Positions 43,302 to 50,001 of a stretch of DNA of 64,000 bases are shown piece after piece. Origin of the DNA: Fulvimarina endophytica (GTDB lineage Bacteria > Pseudomonadota > Alphaproteobacteria > Rhizobiales > Rhizobiaceae); assembly GCF_003403015.1 (NCBI RefSeq), contig NZ_QURL01000001.1, positions 680,483 to 744,482 of the forward strand. The letters run 5' to 3'. Each line of letters starts with the position of its first letter. Position 1 is the stretch's first letter. The notes below the pieces were generated by a model that saw nothing but the letters and a program-made list of their open reading frames with translations, was not told where the DNA came from and did no database searches. The translations under genes were made by a program, and so were the position numbers.

Positions 43302-44107
43302 GCCGCCACCGCCTGGACTAGCCCGAGCGCTTCGCCGGCTTCGGCGGGCGAATAGCCATTGTCCCGATAGGTGCGATAGTCGGCGAGCTTGTCGTCGGGG
43401 ATCGAGAAGCCGCGGCGCCGATCGTTCGCGATCCGGCTGATGGTCGCCATGTGCTCGCTTTTCACGATGGCGGACTGCTTCTTGACATAGTCGGGGCGCT
43501 GCCAGCGGGCCTTCGCCTTCTCGCTCATGACGGCAATGGCTTTCGCGCTGTGCTTCTTCCCGCGCCGCTGGGCACCCATGATGCGGGCGCCACGCTCGCG
43601 GTCGCTCAAGCCCTGTTCTGCCGCTTGGTGACGGATCGACTGCAGCGTGACGCCGAGCGCCTTCGCCATCTTCTTCAGCGGCCATTCCAGGCGATACATG
43701 CGGGCCAGTTCGTCGCGGCGTTCCTTCGTCCAGAATCGCACCGGCTTGGACTTCGTGACGCCGAGCTTCTCGCGCGCCGCCGCTCCGACCCACGTCGCGT
43801 TGCAGCGAGACCGGACGGCGATCTTCGTGACGCCGTACATCTTCGCGATCTCGCCGTAGCTGTAGCCTTCACAGAGAAGGCGATAGGTCCGCTGAAGAAC
43901 CTCTTCGGTCCAGATGACGCGCTCGCCCATGTGCTTGATCTTCAGGCGCTTGGCGTGGGCGCCGACGGACGTGGCCGAGCGATCAAGGCGGGCGGCGATG
44001 GACGCGATCGGCTCGCCGGCAGCGAAACCGGACCGGACGGCTGCGGTGTCTTCATCGGTCCAGAACCGACGAGCTCGGGCGTTGTCGCCCATGGCTTCCT
44101 CTGTCAT
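43298..44107 (-). CDS. Protein with three SANT/Myb-like HTH units and a NUMOD-like segment
   Basis: Three similar modules occur: RRFWTDEDTAAVRSGFAAGE (13-54), ERVIWTEEVLQRTYRLLCEG (62-99) and VRFWTKERRDELARMYRLEW (122-165). Each has a tryptophan/threonine start and a recognition-helix-like SVGAHAKRL or VTLQSIRHQ. A NUMOD3-like GAQRRGKKHSAKAIAVMSEK follows. The start could be 44107 or 44092. It is probably a DNA-binding protein, perhaps related to homing-endonuclease accessory domains. No nuclease core is seen. Confidence 0.65.
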   Translation of the reverse strand: MTEEAMGDNARARRFWTDEDTAAVRSGFAAGEPIASIAARLDRSATSVGAHAKRLKIKHMGERVIWTEEVLQRTYRLLCEGYSYGEIAKMYGVTKIAVRSRCNATWVGAAAREKLGVTKSKPVRFWTKERRDELARMYRLEWPLKKMAKALGVTLQSIRHQAAEQGLSDRERGARIMGAQRRGKKHSAKAIAVMSEKAKARWQRPDYVKKQSAIVKSEHMATISRIANDRRRGFSIPDDKLADYRTYRDNGYSPAEAGEALGLVQAVAA

Positions 44108-44141
44108 GGATGGGGTCTCCGTTCGATACCGTTCGGGGTGA

Positions 44142-44181
44142 GCGCTGGGCGGTGTGGTTTGGCGACTGAGCCGCCCAGCGC
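44142..44181. promoter_or_regulatory. Perfect 11-bp hairpin in the operon gap
   Basis: GCGCTGGGCGG (44142-44152) pairs exactly with 44171-44181 around an 18-base loop, between two early genes. No T-run follows on either strand, so a role as attenuator, RNA-processing site or protein-binding site is more likely than simple termination. Confidence 0.5.
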
Positions 44182-44199
44182 GAATGAGGGGACGGGCGG

Positions 44200-44772
44200 T
44201 CAGGCCGCTTCCTTCGCGTCGTCTTCGTCGAGATCGCCGCCGGCCTTCACGAGCTCGTCGCCGGCCTCTTCTTCGGCTGCCGCCTCGGCGCGCTGCGCGA
44301 GAAGATCGTCCATGACCGCCTTGCCGGCGTGCCAGCCGCGCGCGAAGTCTTCGTGGTCGCTGGTCGCGGCGCCGTAGGGATTGTGCAGCGGTTCATCGTC
44401 CATGCCCGACAGCTTGCCGGCGTTGTAGGCCTTGGTCTCGCCGTTCTTGTCCTTCTCGGGGAAGAGGCCAAGTTGCGCGTCCGCAGACTTCGACCACTTC
44501 ACCGCCTGGGTCTTCGCCTTGATCTCCGCCTGGACCTTCTCGGCGCCGTCCTCGCTCTCCATCGCCATCATGACCTTGATCTGGTCGAGGCCGTGCTTGC
44601 CGAGATCGGCCTTGATCAGCTTTCCGCAGTTCCGGACCGCGGCATCCGCCGTCTTCTTCGCATCCATGGCGCGCCGGTAATCGCGGCGGTGCATGAGCGC
44701 GAGGCACATGGCCTGATCGTTCGTCAGGCCTTCGCTGTTGTGGCCGTTCCCGGCCGTCTGTGTCTGGCTCAT
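44200..44772 (-). CDS. Hypothetical phage protein with GHN motif
   Basis: The ATG at 44772 has AAGGA 8 bases upstream. The 190-residue product starts MSQTQTAGNGHNSEGLTNDQ (the NGHN box recalls the GHNGGP motif in the endolysin). It has a helical middle (KSADAQLGLFPEKDKNGET) and an acidic end (DELVKAGGDLDEDDAKEAA). Similar proteins occur in rhizobial phages. Function is unknown. Confidence 0.6.
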   Translation of the reverse strand: MSQTQTAGNGHNSEGLTNDQAMCLALMHRRDYRRAMDAKKTADAAVRNCGKLIKADLGKHGLDQIKVMMAMESEDGAEKVQAEIKAKTQAVKWSKSADAQLGLFPEKDKNGETKAYNAGKLSGMDDEPLHNPYGAATSDHEDFARGWHAGKAVMDDLLAQRAEAAAEEEAGDELVKAGGDLDEDDAKEAA

Positions 44773-44861
44773 TTCCGCGTTCCTTTGCGCAGGTGGTTCA
44801 CGAGACGCCGGCAGATCGCACCGACGGATTGGGGGTGGTTGTCGTTGGCCGGGGTCATCGC

Positions 44862-45305
44862 CTACCTCTCGGCTTTGGCTCGCCCTGTCTTGGCGTTCGC
44901 GGCCTCTTCCGCCGCGCCCACAAGCGCCTGAGCCATTCGGCGATCCGCCGCCCGGCACTCTTCGTCAGTCGCACCATTGGCGATCATCTCCCTGACGGCT
45001 GCGTGGTGATCGGCCATCATTTCGTTCTTGAGGCATTGCGCGTCGTAGGCTTCGCGGACGGCCTTGTAGGCGGCGCCCGAAACGTCGCGCATTTCCGCCC
45101 ACCGCTCCCAAAGGCGCTTCGCGTAGGCGGGTTTCAGTCCGATCTCCCGCGCGGTCCGATCGCGCGCTGCGCCCCAGGTGTCGCGAGGTCCGCGATGGCG
45201 CGAGACCGTCAGAACCTCCAACATGCCGTAGGTTTCGCGGGCTATCGTCGTCATCGTATCGTAAGCTTTGCGATTGTTGTTTTCGCGGTTTCTGCTGTCG
45301 GACAT
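44862..45305 (-). CDS. Hypothetical early protein, helical
   Basis: The start at 45305 has GGAG 8 bases upstream. The 147-residue product (MSDSRNRENNNRKAYDTMTT) contains ARDRTAREIGLKPAYAKRLW, which has helix-turn-helix character. It could be a small DNA-binding protein. The coding end is alanine-rich. No family is claimed. Confidence 0.6.
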   Translation of the reverse strand: MSDSRNRENNNRKAYDTMTTIARETYGMLEVLTVSRHRGPRDTWGAARDRTAREIGLKPAYAKRLWERWAEMRDVSGAAYKAVREAYDAQCLKNEMMADHHAAVREMIANGATDEECRAADRRMAQALVGAAEEAANAKTGRAKAER

Positions 45306-45468
45306 GCACACGTCTCCGATGCCATGTTGCGGGCATGGAAGACGCTTTTGACATTGACGGCACTTCTCACGGCGCGGGCTGCAACCCGTCCGATCGCGGC
45401 GACGGCTGCAACCGTCCCGCAGAATTTCAGCGCGGAGCAATATGCAGAAAATGCATAGAGCCCGACGA

Positions 45469-45786
45469 CTACTGGTCCGCTCGACGCGCCTCTTCGGCGA
45501 TCGCGGAGACCAGACGATCCATCCTCTCGGCATCCCGCCGGGAGGAGATCGGGACCGGACCAAAGCCCCGATCCGGTCCCGCCACCGTTGCCAGTCGGGA
45601 GGACGGCAAGCCGGGAAAGAGTGCGGACGCGCCCGGAGATGCGGCGGACCGGGCCGCGTCCGCAACGATCGTCAGACCCACGAGGACAGGCCGAGAGACG
45701 ATCGCATCTGGAAAACTGATGGGTCCGAACGGGAGAGCCGAAGCCCTCGCCGCCGTCGCGGGTGTAAGCCGATTGCCCCGACTCAT
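45469..45786 (-). CDS. Uncertain ORF in a region with several open frames
   Basis: The 105-residue frame MSRGNRLTPATAARASALPF ends in an amphipathic ERMDRLVSAIAEEARRADQ. Two rivals exist: a minus-strand frame starting at 45889 with an ATGA overlap to the upstream gene, and a plus-strand frame from 45335 with a CX8CX11CX2C zinc-like pattern. None has a good ribosome site together with protein-like composition. I prefer this one only weakly. Confidence 0.35.
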   Translation of the reverse strand: MSRGNRLTPATAARASALPFGPISFPDAIVSRPVLVGLTIVADAARSAASPGASALFPGLPSSRLATVAGPDRGFGPVPISSRRDAERMDRLVSAIAEEARRADQ

Positions 45787-45885
45787 GATCCACCATTCCC
45801 CGCGCGGGGCGCGCATCGGCTTTGTCGAGCGACCCGCTGTCGCCCGTCGGAAGTCCGCAGGGATGGTATTCGGTTGGGGCGCCGA

Positions 45886-46242
45886 TCATTGCCGAGCCTC
45901 GTGGATCTGCAAATTCTCGCGCCCGATGAGGCGATACCCGGTGTACCGGCTGCACTCGACATCGGCGCCGAGAGCCTTGAGCTTCGGCCGCATCTTGGAG
46001 ACCAGCGTGTGAACGCGCTCTGCCCCTGCGTCTTCCTCGCCGTGCCAGACGACGGAAAGGATGGCTTCGGCTGTGACGCGCTCTCTCGCCATGAGCAGGC
46101 CGACGAGCTTCTCTTGCTTGTGGGACAGGCCCCAATGGGCAGGGGCGACGAATGACTGCCCCAGGATGCTCTCAAGCTGCGCGATGCGCTCCTGAAGGAG
46201 CTCGATCGTCTCGCGGAGTTCGGCAGGTGTTCGCTCGATCAT
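45886..46242 (-). CDS. Coiled-coil plus OmpR/CtrA-type winged-helix regulator
   Basis: The 118-residue product opens with a coiled coil (LRETIELLQERIAQLESILG). A Trans_reg_C-like winged helix follows (KQEKLVGLLMARERVTAEAI, ILSVVWHGEEDAGAERVHTL, YTGYRLIG). No receiver domain is present, so it resembles a free-standing CtrA/OmpR DNA-binding domain. It is coupled to a small membrane gene upstream (ATGA). Confidence 0.7.
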   Translation of the reverse strand: MIERTPAELRETIELLQERIAQLESILGQSFVAPAHWGLSHKQEKLVGLLMARERVTAEAILSVVWHGEEDAGAERVHTLVSKMRPKLKALGADVECSRYTGYRLIGRENLQIHEARQ

Positions 46243-46400
46243 GGCTCGAGCCCGTCCTCGCGGGTCCCGTCCGTCTCACCGAACCGGCCCCAGTCAATCG
46301 GCGCCTGACGCCCGCCGCCGTGGCGAAGAACAAGTGCAAGGACGAGGCCCGTCAGGATGACGATCAAAGCCGCCGATATGAGGGTTGTGGGATCGTCCAT
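46239..46400 (-). CDS. 53-residue single-span membrane protein
   Basis: The frame from 46400 reads MDDPTTLISAALIVILTGLV then LALVLRHGGG and an acidic cytoplasmic or periplasmic tail. Its stop overlaps the start of the winged-helix regulator (ATGA). One N-terminal transmembrane helix is clear. Its function is unknown. It starts three bases after the upstream stop. Confidence 0.65.
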   Translation of the reverse strand: MDDPTTLISAALIVILTGLVLALVLRHGGGRQAPIDWGRFGETDGTREDGLEP

Positions 46401-46403
46401 GGG

Positions 46404-46652
46404 TCACGCCGCTTCCGACTTGTTCTGCCGGGTGCGCCTGGCCTTCTCGGCGGCTTTCTGCCGACGAATGAAAGACGCCTCATGATCGGCAATGACCTTC
46501 GCCCGAAACTCTTCGGCCTTCGCCAGAGCCTCGCGTTCGCTGGCACCGCGGACGAATGGCAACGGTCCGGCGCCTTCGATCAGAACGATGGCCGCGCCGT
46601 CCTCACGGACGTAGACGTTCAACTTCGCGTCACGGATTGGGTGATGGGTCAT
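46404..46652 (-). CDS. Small hypothetical early protein
   Basis: The 82-residue product MTHHPIRDAKLNVYVREDGA has a short beta-like start and then a basic helix (RRQKAAEKARRTRQNKSEAA), suggesting nucleic-acid contact. It overlaps the GcrA-like gene by four bases. Function is unknown. Confidence 0.6.
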   Translation of the reverse strand: MTHHPIRDAKLNVYVREDGAAIVLIEGAGPLPFVRGASEREALAKAEEFRAKVIADHEASFIRRQKAAEKARRTRQNKSEAA

Positions 46653-46957
46653 GCCGCTCGCCTTTCGGTCAGAAACAGAAGCTCACGGCCCACGGTGCGT
46701 TCGGATTCCGTGCCCTTGCCGATGACAATCGCGAGATGATCGGCGCAGTAGGTCAGGCGCGAGCCGCAGGTGTCGGCGCCGCAGAACATCGTTTCCGCCC
46801 CGTTGCCGCCGAGAATGGCCCGGCACTGGAAAGCGCCGGCATCCATGAGGCTGACGGGGCGGGAGACCGGAAGGCGGTCGAAGACGTGGTCCGTCGCCTC
46901 GGTGCGAAGCTGGTGGTTAAGGATGCGGCCGGGTTCGATGGGGTTGGTCCGGGTCAT
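46649..46957 (-). CDS. GcrA-like zinc-binding regulator
   Basis: The 102-residue product carries GAFQCRAILGGNGAETMFCG followed by GSRLTYCADH, close to the C-terminal zinc-finger pattern of the alphaproteobacterial cell-cycle regulator GcrA (C...C...C..H). The usual N-terminal helix-turn-helix of GcrA is missing or shortened. It may retune methylation-dependent host promoters. Start overlaps the upstream gene (ATGA). Confidence 0.65.
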   Translation of the reverse strand: MTRTNPIEPGRILNHQLRTEATDHVFDRLPVSRPVSLMDAGAFQCRAILGGNGAETMFCGADTCGSRLTYCADHLAIVIGKGTESERTVGRELLFLTERRAA

Positions 46958-47163
46958 GCTGCCGATCCTCCAGGAACGCGCATCTGCCCGGCGGGTGATG
47001 GATCGCGAGGCGCGTCGATATAGTCGGCGCAGGCGGTCAGGTTTCGCGCAACGACGCGGGCCTCGGAAGGAGTGAGGGTGATTTCGACGGCGGAGACCGG
47101 AGCGCCGTTGATTGTGACAACCACGAAGCCGTCGCGGGTAAACGCAATGATGTATCGGCTCAT
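46954..47163 (-). CDS. Small hypothetical early protein
   Basis: The 69-residue product MSRYIIAFTRDGFVVVTING has a beta-hairpin start and a helix (PSEARVVARNLTACADYIDA). It overlaps genes on both sides by four bases, consistent with real translation. No family. Confidence 0.6.
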   Translation of the reverse strand: MSRYIIAFTRDGFVVVTINGAPVSAVEITLTPSEARVVARNLTACADYIDAPRDPSPAGQMRVPGGSAA

Positions 47164-47375
47164 GCCGCGACCTCGTTCGCATGTGCGGAGATGAGCATGT
47201 CAGCGGACAGCGTGTGCCCGCCTTCGTTCGCGATCTCGATGAGGCCGGACCAATATTTGACCGGGATCGAGTTCCGACGCTTCATCTCGGACACGCCGCT
47301 AGGGCTGATACCGAGCTTCCGCGCGATGGCGGCATTCCCGCCCAAGCTGTTGATGATGTCCGATGGCGTCTGCAT
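47160..47375 (-). CDS. Cro-like helix-turn-helix protein
   Basis: From the ATG at 47375 the 71-residue product is MQTPSDIINSLGGNAAIARK, with LGGNAAIARKLGISPSGVSE as the helix-turn-helix (YdaS/Cro-like). It is the first gene of the leftward early operon and is divergent from the repressor. A -10 box ends seven bases before the ATG and no ribosome site is seen, so a leaderless mRNA is predicted. A longer GTG start at 47390 would overlap the -10 box. Confidence 0.75.
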   Translation of the reverse strand: MQTPSDIINSLGGNAAIARKLGISPSGVSEMKRRNSIPVKYWSGLIEIANEGGHTLSADMLISAHANEVAA

Positions 47376-47381
47376 GTCGCT

Positions 47382-47409
47382 ATTCAACACGATTGATGTT
47401 GCATGTCAA
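47382..47409 (-). promoter_or_regulatory. Leftward early promoter overlapping operators
   Basis: On minus, TTGACA (47409-47404) is followed after 16 bases by TTGAAT (47387-47382). A transcript from seven bases further on would begin at the cro ATG. Operator O1 lies between the two boxes, and O2 covers the -35 region, as expected for repression. Confidence 0.7.
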
Positions 47410-47423
47410 CATTATTCGTGTCG
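47385..47423. promoter_or_regulatory. Operators O1 (47385-47401) and O2 (47407-47423)
   Basis: O1 is CAACACGATTGATGTTG, an interrupted palindrome (CAACA-N7-TGTTG). O2 is CAACATTATTCGTGTCG and matches the complement of O1 at most positions. The sites start 22 bp apart, two helical turns, between cro-like gene and repressor. Related sites occur at 49407-49457. Confidence 0.75.
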
Positions 47424-47445
47424 GAAAACGGAATAGCTTCTCGCC

Positions 47446-48186
47446 ATGAGCGAAATGAGCGACCGCCTGCGGCAGGCACGAGTTGAAGCGGGCTATGGAT
47501 CAGCCTCGGCAGCTGCGGCGGCCGTCGGAATCAACCCGTCAACCTATCGCGCCCATGAGAACGGCCAGAACGAATTCGGACCAGAATATGCCACCCTATA
47601 TGGGCGCCGGTTCAGCGTAGCGCCCGGTTGGCTTCTGACCGGCTCGGGAGATGAGAGGGTCGAGGCGGATACCGATTTCGAACGGCACGAAGAGCGCGGC
47701 GCTTTCAGTTCGGCCTCCGCGTATCGGCCGAAGCGTCCTGGCGGCGTTCCGGAAGTTGACGTGCAAGCCGGTGCCGGCGAAGGCCGCGTTGGCGAGATCG
47801 TGCAGATGACGGCGAACGGCCAGGCCTTCAGCGCGCACCCGGTCGTTGCCGAGTGGGTCTTCTCAGACGACTGGCTGGCGGAATTGCGCGCCAAGAGCAG
47901 CGGGAGCATCGTGCTCCCGATCGTTGGCGATTCCATGCGTCCGAACTATCAGCCTGGCGATCGCGTTCTTGTGGATCTTCGCCAGACGCAGTTCATGGAC
48001 GGCGTGGTTTTCCTGATCAGCGTCGACGACGACGCGCCGAGCGTGAAGCGCCTGACGAAGGTCTATCGATCGGACCCGCCAATGGTGACGGTCATTTCGG
48101 ACAACGAAGCCATCCCGAACCGGGACATCGAAGCCGAGTACGTGAAGATCATCGGCCGCATCGTTGGAAGGCTGACACGCGAATGA
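47446..48186 (+). CDS. Phage repressor, XRE DNA-binding plus S24 peptidase domain (CI/C2-like)
   Basis: The 246-residue product has an N-terminal helix-turn-helix (LRQARVEAGYGSASAAAAAV, then INPSTYRAHENG). Its C-terminal LexA/S24 fold has Ser163 in VGDSMRPNYQPGD and Lys201 in SVKRLTKV as the putative autocleavage dyad. The likely cleavage site lies in the linker (QAGAGEGRV). It should be inactivated by RecA during SOS response, inducing the prophage. It probably binds the operators at 47385 and 49407. Confidence 0.9.
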   Translation: MSEMSDRLRQARVEAGYGSASAAAAAVGINPSTYRAHENGQNEFGPEYATLYGRRFSVAPGWLLTGSGDERVEADTDFERHEERGAFSSASAYRPKRPGGVPEVDVQAGAGEGRVGEIVQMTANGQAFSAHPVVAEWVFSDDWLAELRAKSSGSIVLPIVGDSMRPNYQPGDRVLVDLRQTQFMDGVVFLISVDDDAPSVKRLTKVYRSDPPMVTVISDNEAIPNRDIEAEYVKIIGRIVGRLTRE

Positions 48187-48962
48187 TGACGATCGAAGAG
48201 GCCGCGAAGGAGGCTGTCGACGCCTTGCAGTACCTGCGGCCATCGGCTGTTTCGAACGTCGCCCATCTCGCCCAATCCTGCGGCTTTCAACATCCGCGCA
48301 GCGTCGTTACCGCGCACAGGAAGGCCGGCCCGCAGCTATCGAGAAACGAGAAACGGGAAGCCGGCATTCGAGCCAACGGCTTCATGTCGCAGTCGGCATA
48401 TGAGGAACTGACGGATGCCGGCAAAGCGAAGCCTATGGAAGCCCACTATCACACCGTGATGCGGGCGTTCTTCACGCACAACAGGGCGCGCGAAATCGAA
48501 CGTTCGTCCTCGAGCCCATACGCTTCGGCCTCCTATCGAAGCACGTTCCCAGACTGCCGAGGATGCGCGCGGCTCGACGGCACAGAAGCGGAAACGCCCA
48601 CGCCTCCACCAGACTGCGATTACGAATGGTGCCCCCTTGGCATCCGCTACAGCTTCGATTTCCTCGGAGAAGTGGTCGACAATGCGAACGCTCGGCGAGA
48701 GGCGATGGTCGATGGCGTCCTTCGCGGCGATTACGAGGACTTCCGGCTTCGCTGCACGGCTTGCTCGCATCCCCTGGTCGTTGCCGTAGATGAGATCAGC
48801 GCCGATACGCCGGTTTCATGCGAGAGATGCGGGCACGTCTTCTCGACCTATGGCGTCTTGAGAGAAGCCGTTACCGGCGAGGTGAAGAAGCGTCTGGACG
48901 ATGCGCTTCAGGCGAGCGAACGCCTGGTGGATACGTCTTCCATCTCAAAGCCAGAACCTTAA
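48183..48962 (+). CDS. Zinc-ribbon protein downstream of the repressor
   Basis: The 259-residue product starts at 48183 (overlap with repressor stop) and has zinc knuckles CRGCARLDG and RCTACSHPL plus VSCERCGHVF. It is probably expressed from the prophage with the repressor, so it could be a lysogenic-conversion or exclusion protein. No family is recognised. A longer frame upstream is the shadow of the repressor gene. Confidence 0.65.
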   Translation: MMTIEEAAKEAVDALQYLRPSAVSNVAHLAQSCGFQHPRSVVTAHRKAGPQLSRNEKREAGIRANGFMSQSAYEELTDAGKAKPMEAHYHTVMRAFFTHNRAREIERSSSSPYASASYRSTFPDCRGCARLDGTEAETPTPPPDCDYEWCPLGIRYSFDFLGEVVDNANARREAMVDGVLRGDYEDFRLRCTACSHPLVVAVDEISADTPVSCERCGHVFSTYGVLREAVTGEVKKRLDDALQASERLVDTSSISKPEP

Positions 48963-49083
48963 GAATGAAACCCCTTTAGGAATTAGCTTTACAGATTCCC
49001 CTTTATATATTCGGCGGCACGATCTTGCCGGGGTAGGCCTGCACGATCTTGCCGGGGTAGTGCGGCATGATCTTGCCGGGGTC
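48963..49083. other. Candidate phage replication origin: AT-rich stretch plus three iterons
   Basis: An AT-rich segment (48961-49012, with TTTATATATTC) is followed by three 19-bp iterons, GC[AG]CGATCTTGCCGGGGTA-like, at 49017-49035, 49041-49059 and 49065-49083, period 24 bp. The iterons lie at the 3' end of a HTH gene, as lambda ori lies within gene O. Function as origin is inferred from this architecture. Confidence 0.65.
49017..49083. repeat. Three 24-bp-period iterons
   Basis: Copies at 49017, 49041 and 49065 share GATCTTGCCGGGGT exactly; differences lie in the first bases and in the spacer. On minus they encode repeated Y-P-G-K-I-V units in a frame shifted from the HTH gene. Not a CRISPR array: no unique spacers and only 5-base gaps. 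Confidence 0.8.
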
Positions 49084-49393
49084 AAAAAAACGGAGCGCGT
49101 AGCAGGTACGTGTTCGGCTTCCCCTTTTGCTCGACCACGAGCATGACACCCGCATCGCGCAATTCGGCAACGGCGTAGCGAACGTATCGAGGGCTTCGCT
49201 CCATCTCGCGCGCGATCCTCGGGATAGAATACCAGCAACACTGATCATCGCCATTCATCCGGCGCGATAGCCAGAACCCGACGCGGAACGCGCGGTCGGA
49301 GAGTTCTGCGTGCGTGCAGGCGTATTCCGCCCAGGCACGACGCTTCTCGTAAAATTCTTTGGCCGCTTGGCCGTCGTCGTTTCGCTTGAGCAT
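49082..49393 (-). CDS. HTH initiator-like protein
   Basis: The 103-residue product MLKRNDDGQAAKEFYEKRRA has a winged-helix-like core (YSIPRIAREMERSPRYVRYA then VAELRDAGVMLVV), as in phage replication initiators. It ends PFF at a TGA formed by the last T of a seven-T run. In the +1 frame the sequence continues as DPGKIMPHYPGKIVQAYPGK and PP-N-I over the iterons. It reads toward them and starts next to O3, so it is repressor-controlled. It may initiate replication at the adjacent iterons. Confidence 0.7.
   Translation of the reverse strand: MLKRNDDGQAAKEFYEKRRAWAEYACTHAELSDRAFRVGFWLSRRMNGDDQCCWYSIPRIAREMERSPRYVRYAVAELRDAGVMLVVEQKGKPNTYLLRAPFF
49084..49090 (-). promoter_or_regulatory. Seven-T run: possible slippage site or recent frameshift
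   Basis: The T run directly precedes the stop of the HTH gene. Loss of one T, in DNA or by transcriptional slippage, would add 26 residues made of three PGKI units encoded by the iterons and end at 49003. Either programmed slippage or a fixed one-base insertion is possible; reads at this site would decide. Confidence 0.5.
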
Positions 49394-49406
49394 GCGCGAC
49401 CAGTAT

Positions 49407-49457
49407 CAACATTTTCCGTGTCAATCAACACGAATGATGTTGACATGATGCGTGTTG
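49407..49457. promoter_or_regulatory. Operators O3-O5 (49407-49423, 49426-49442, 49441-49457)
   Basis: O3 is CAACATTTTCCGTGTCA, O4 is CAACACGAATGATGTTG (15/17 with O1), and O5 is the complement-oriented TGACATGATGCGTGTTG. They cover the promoter region between the initiator-like gene (minus) and the rightward operon (plus), forming a second operator cluster about 2 kb from the first. Confidence 0.75.
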
Positions 49458-49468
49458 CGTGGTCTAAC
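49440..49468 (+). promoter_or_regulatory. Rightward early promoter
   Basis: A consensus -35 TTGACA (49440-49445) is separated by 17 bases from TCTAAC (49463-49468). Operator O5 lies between them and O4 covers the -35 box. It would drive the recombination/integration operon beginning at 49511. Confidence 0.7.
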
Positions 49469-49510
49469 CGTCTCCATCAGCAGCAACCGCCGCACCGATG
49501 GAGAGACCAG

Positions 49511-49705
49511 ATGCAGACCGCAGCGACCTACACCCTCAATGCATGGGCTTTGGCCGATCGCTTCGGCATGTCGGCGGCTCACGCTGTTGTCCGCCTTAAC
49601 CTCGTGGCCCGTTTTGGCGACGGCTGGATTCGCAAGCGTGGCCTCTCGTTCGAAACAATCAGCGACGACGAGATCAGCGGCTACCTCGCTGATCTCGCCG
49701 CCTGA
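49511..49705 (+). CDS. First gene of the rightward operon, small protein
   Basis: The ATG at 49511 has GGAG 7 bases upstream; a longer frame overlaps the operator region and is rejected. The 64-residue product (MQTAATYTLNAWALADRFGM) has a helical core and a C-terminal acidic helix (SDDEISGYLADLAA). No family. It is made immediately after derepression, so it may be an antirepressor or host-takeover protein. Confidence 0.65.
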   Translation: MQTAATYTLNAWALADRFGMSAAHAVVRLNLVARFGDGWIRKRGLSFETISDDEISGYLADLAA

Positions 49706-49764
49706 TCTCCCGGCAGCGCAAATGCTGCCCCTCTCCCATCCCCACAATCTCTGGAGACAACCCG

Positions 49765-49965
49765 ATGAAGCCTGCAAATTTTCCCGAACGCGTTCGCCTT
49801 CGCCAAGAGCGCGCCCTGTCTCGCATGACGAAGCCTGTGCGCCGGCCACATGAGCCAATCGCCAACTTCAACGAGCGCCGGGACGTGAAGGAATACCGGC
49901 ATCTGGAACTGTCGGCGACTGCTGGATCCCGTCGCGAGCATCGCAGCAAGAAGAGCCGCGCGTAG
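49765..49965 (+). CDS. Small basic protein
   Basis: The 66-residue arginine/lysine-rich product MKPANFPERVRLRQERALSR has a ribosome site (GGAG) upstream and ends SRREHRSKKSRA. It probably binds nucleic acid. Its partner or role is unknown. Confidence 0.6.
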   Translation: MKPANFPERVRLRQERALSRMTKPVRRPHEPIANFNERRDVKEYRHLELSATAGSRREHRSKKSRA

Positions 49966-50001
49966 GCCCCTCTCCCATCCCCAATCCACAGGAGGCCTCC
50001 C

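Noticed and set aside
49017..49083. CRISPR-like repeats
   Set aside because: Only three 19-bp copies with 5-base gaps, encoding a peptide repeat; no spacers and no cas genes.
49310..49510. Longer start for the first rightward gene
   Set aside because: It would begin upstream of the promoter and operators; ATG 49511 has a good ribosome site.
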